DNA from: Ophiodon elongatus
Taxonomy: Eukaryota; Chordata; Actinopteri; Perciformes; Hexagrammidae
Length of the DNA: 64,000 nucleotides
Direction of reading: 5' to 3'
NCBI GenBank assembly: GCA_016806645.1
Contig: JACSYO010001682.1
Span: forward strand, 464,501 to 528,500
Part shown: one piece after another, positions 59,989 through 64,000 of the stretch
Layout of the letters: each line of letters begins with the position of its first letter
How positions within the stretch are numbered: the stretch's first letter is position 1
Notes under the pieces: model-generated
The model's input: the letters and a program-made list of their open reading frames with translations, nothing else
The model's database searches: none
What the model was told of the DNA's origin: nothing
Position numbers and translations under genes: made by a program

Positions 59989-62639
59989 TTTTTGTCCAGT
60001 ATTCTTTGGACAAAAAGCTTTTCAAACCTTCAGATATTTGCGCCTCAGCAGTTGAGGCACATATATAAACTTCCTCTTACAAAGTCTCCAGCAACTCTAC
60101 ATTATACAAAGTGTTTGCATGCACTGGGTTTTGTCAACATGTCCAGTACATGCATGCATAATTTCCTATGACTCCGTAATACATGAAGTCCTTTACCACG
60201 GAAGGTCATTCATTAAGCACATGTGTACCCAAACCCCAAAAAACTTAATTCCATATGCTTATGCTGCATATGCTTCATACTGACCATAAATAGTATCGAC
60301 ATTTAGTTTCATAGAAGGAGAATCTTCAGGACCATAGCTCTTAAAAATAAATAGAGACCAAAAGAGATTAAATAAAACATCAAGGTTTCTTATTTAAAGA
60401 TGACACTGGCATGGAAATGAAAACCCAACCCTGACTGAGCTAGACGGTGGTAAAGAGCTTCAGGTGCTTATCGCTGTCCTGTCAAGGATGTGATGGATGG
60501 CCTTTCTATTTTTCACATGTTCTTTTACAACACATCCATGACATTGTTAGGCATGTATCTGTCTTTTCAACACAGTTTATAAGGACATTTTTGTAGTGGG
60601 ATAGTGTGAATAAAACATGACCTGACTTGACATGAATCCAAACTGCTTAAGGTGTACTTTAAGCCCCAGAGGATCCCTGCTGCCACACAGACACACACAC
60701 ACGGCCATGTAAAAGGTGGCTATTACACACTATCTGCTGGATTATGGTGCTTATCTGCTCACGGTTGAGGTTCTCTGTATACCTTTTGTTAGAGACCTTT
60801 ATATCCTACGAAGATGCGCTGCACATGAACTAAAGAAAGATAAATGCTTTTTAAAACCCAGAGAAAGTGTGAACAAAGCATGATAATAAAGGATAAGCCA
60901 GTAAATTAATGTGGAGGGAAGTTAAATAATGAATATATTGCAAAATTGAATTAGCAAAAGTCTGTCTTCTCCATTAAAGCCACAAAAAACTCCCTTCCAT
61001 TCCATATCAAAACTTAAGCAGATTTGTATTATTTTTTTATGATGCTAAAAGGTGGTTCAAAGAGAATCAAGTAAGCAATACGGAATTTACATTTCATGAA
61101 CCGTTATGAACTAATTAAATAACCACAACAGGGTTATGAATACCACATGCATCCTGTGACTGCTGAATGAAAGTTAATTTGAACCTTTTTGGATGCCTAA
61201 AATGTCTAATTCAGCATTAAGTTGTACTTACAACCACTGGATATTTGTGTACTTTGACATTCATGCAGAAGGACATTTAATGCTATTTTATTGTTTTCTA
61301 TGTTTTCTCTTTTTACAGATATTACACTTACTCTGTTGAATGTTGTTGGGTTTTTGAAAAAAATCTAATTTGTCGTGAGTTGAGATCTTGCCAGTTTAAT
61401 CAAATTAATTGGCAATCTTAAAAGGAGACGTTAAAAAATAGCTTTTATTAATCTAACACAATAATAAAATAAGATTACACAAAATTTAGTGGGTTTAATA
61501 TAAAAACTAATATGTCAGGGTCTGCTGTGACTGGGTGGTGCCATCTACAAAGTACTAGAAAGCCTCAGCGAGAGAATCAGATATGGAATTTCCCCCGTTG
61601 ATCTATTAAATTAAATTAAGCAGTGTCATCAACATAGTTTGATGTATGTGATTGTTCTATTGCTTTAAACCACTAATTGTTTTTTTAGGCAACACATGGA
61701 AATGATATGCCTTTCGATCATTTTTTGCCATCAGTCTCAACTGTGTGTTTGTGTTTACCTTCCAAATTAGTCATGCGCAAGTCCAGGCATGCAATGAGAC
61801 AAATGTTGTCCTCCAACGTCCAAAAGAGCAGCAGATGGTAGAAAGCTCAGGAGAACGGACAGACAGCCAGGTTCCACTGCAAACACATTAACTTCATGGG
61901 CGCACAAAGCCACACTCGATCAAGGAGCCTGATTGGATTTGCAGGAACCCGGTGTTATCATTGGCTATTCAGCCATTTATCTGTAATATAATGATGGGGG
62001 TATTGAGCTCTTAGTCCTGCTTTCCGTCCAGCGAGTATTACATCATAGTCTGGACAGGCGAGAGGATCATAACCTGATTATCTGATAGGAAAATGGAGAC
62101 CTGCCTGACACAGCTCTGCGGCCATGACTTCAGGCTAATGTGTGGTGAAGTCTGTCTTTGTCTTAGAAAAAAAAAGCTACTTAAATCCGTATTCTGGGAT
62201 GTCACACCCACAACCTCCAGTTTCTTCTTCTCTTACTAATAATTGAGCAAACTTTCAACCTGATTACGTTTTTAGAGGCTTTAATTACAAAGTGCTCGGT
62301 CACAAAGAGGGCCCAAGCATCTCATATTCCGATCCCTTTGAATGACTCCTCTTTATTCCCCCCCTTCCCCCCCAAAGGAGGAAATTACCTTTCTGAGAGC
62401 CACCACACCTCTTTCTAAAGATTAAATAGGTCACCTCCTGTTTTCTGCCAGACACAATGAATTAATGCTAAAGCAGAAAGGTCTAGGTTTGTCAGAAAAT
62501 GAATGAGGTCGAAATTAAGTATTTAATTTTCAACTACTCACTATGCATCTCATTTTCACTCCGACCTTGTCATACAGGGGGCAGCTTGGTCAGTGGCCCT
62601 ATGCATCAATTGTGTGGTCGTAGTTATGGAGTAAAAGAG
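59989..62639. other. intergenic, AT-rich, no gene seen
   Basis: No repeat of note or exon is recognised. 62090-62400 looks single-copy. Short CA run near 60696. Confidence 0.5.
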
Positions 62640-62900
62640 GAAGCCAGATTATGTTGTATAAAGAGCGATAAAGTCCGCCAGGACAGGAAGTCCCGCTGGA
62701 TGGTTGGGTCCAAAAACACCGGACTTTCACTTAGGAGACAACTGTTTGTGTCCCTTGTTAAACCAAAAGTTGACTTACTTTAAGTTCCGTAACATTACTA
62801 CGTAACAACAAACAAACACATACTTATTTTAATACAAACCACAACCTATTCCTGAACGGAATCAAGTAGTTTCCTGTGAAAACAGAAGTTTACCTTGAAA
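62640..62900 (-). repeat. interspersed repeat, family D copy 3
   Basis: TTGTATAAAGAGCGATAAAGT, GGACTTTCACTTAGGAGAC, TTTGTGTCCCTTGTTAAACC. Same direction as 41935-42330. Confidence 0.7.
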
Positions 62901-64000
62901 AGAAAGTGTATGCATTCAACTGACGCTAGAGGGGTACCCAGAGCCTCATAGTTTGAAGCGTATAAGCACTGACCAAGCTGCCCTTTTTGGCAAGTTGTGA
63001 GTCAGAACGTGTTGCACTACGACATTTCAAACCATCTAACAGATCATTAACAGATTCATGTACTGTACATTTGCATGGGTGGTCCCATTGGGAACCATCG
63101 TTGTGGCATTGCTGACGTAATGCTAATGTCACAATGTCATGGAAATGAGCTGATCTAGTTGAGAGTCTTTCTTCATACATTTCCTGCTGGACTGTATTAG
63201 GCATTTAATTTCCATTGATCAGGCGTTCAGCACTCTGGAACTTGATCAATATAATTAAACAGCCAATGTTTTACCTCCTTAAATGAGTGAGTGGTGCTTA
63301 AAATGTGTTACACTGACTTGATTCCAGTGTCAGATCCAATAACGCTGTGTTCACATAAAGGACATGTAATATAAACACTCGACAAGTGGCACGGCCTGTT
63401 TTCACCGAGATTTATGCCCGACACATACCATTCAAACCCTTCCATGCTTGGTTGACTCTCATCCCATCTGTCTTTCTAGTGTGTGGAATGAGACATCTGT
63501 AACACATCTCGACTGGCAGATTTATTGCTTGTTGCGCCTGGCTTAATGGTGCACTTGACAGCTTTCTCTGGCTCAGTGAGCCGGCCGACTCCTGGAGAAA
63601 CCCTCTTTGGATCCCTCAAAGTGACTTACTGTGTTACCCTCTCAGCCTGGATAGGCCTGTTGATTCTGGCCTTTACTGATAATTACTAATAGAGGCTGGA
63701 GTGTTCAATGGAGAAAAAGAGTGTAATAGACTGGATAGATCCAGGACTATTACGATTATAGGCCTGAACAATTAAATGGAGGGGGATGTTTTTCAGACTG
63801 TCAATTTAAAGTCATGAAATGGCAGGTTATTCTTGAACCTTTTGGAGCAGTATGTGTTCCCACATGCCACCATTTTGAAGCTTTCAACAGCATCCAACAG
63901 TCTTCCTCAGCTCCATTACAACCCAGCAAATCGCATCCCCTAAGAAAAACTGTAAGATATTGTGAAAGCTTCAGAAAAAGCTAGCAAGTGGACCTTGAAT
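62901..64000. other. intergenic, no gene seen
   Basis: Unremarkable single-copy-looking DNA to the window end. 63540-63760 could be regulatory (CTGATAATTACTAATAGAGG) but this is a guess. Confidence 0.4.

Overview
This window looks like nuclear DNA of a teleost fish, probably a percomorph. It has long CA/TG microsatellites, compact spliced exons with GT-AG borders, and many short interspersed repeats of kinds I know from teleost genomes. There is no bacterial-type gene density, no operon and no CRISPR array. Nearly all the long open frames are microsatellite or repeat translations. The organism call rests on repeat style and protein similarity recalled from memory; no search was run.

The one gene I can support lies on the minus strand at the left edge. 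It is the N-terminal part of a laminin alpha chain, most likely lama4. Seven coding pieces join in frame, reading from high to low coordinate: a signal-peptide exon (8947-9054) and six exons of cysteine-rich laminin EGF-like (LE) repeats (3440-3541, 3190-3317, 3015-3095, 2325-2539, 1787-1887, 481-661). Together they give 916 nt, ending in phase 1 at 481, so the gene continues past base 1 (coiled coil and LG domains would lie there). The signal peptide is followed almost directly by LE repeats with no LN domain, which is the laminin alpha-4 layout. The last two LE units resemble laminin alpha-5 and, as I recall, are absent from mammalian LAMA4.

From about 9.06 to 64 kb I find no convincing gene. 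This is about 55 kb of upstream flank. It holds a pyrimidine-rich stretch next to the first coding exon (candidate promoter/5'UTR), microsatellites, two tRNA-derived SINEs, several MITE-like elements, a palindromic GGTTCT/AGAACC tandem array (12.1-12.8 kb), a degenerate minisatellite split by an insertion (23.4-24.6 kb), a 79-nt-arm inverted repeat (41.5-41.7 kb) and a 60-bp perfect palindrome (43.2 kb). Several families occur two or three times in the window, in both orientations. Some stretches without recognisable repeats (near 53.2, 57.1, 62.2 and 63.6 kb) could be regulatory conserved elements, but this cannot be shown by eye.

No undescribed biological system is evident. The most useful points are the alpha-4-type N-terminus with extra LE domains, the large inverted repeats, and an open frame at 50.66-50.91 kb worth a transcript check.
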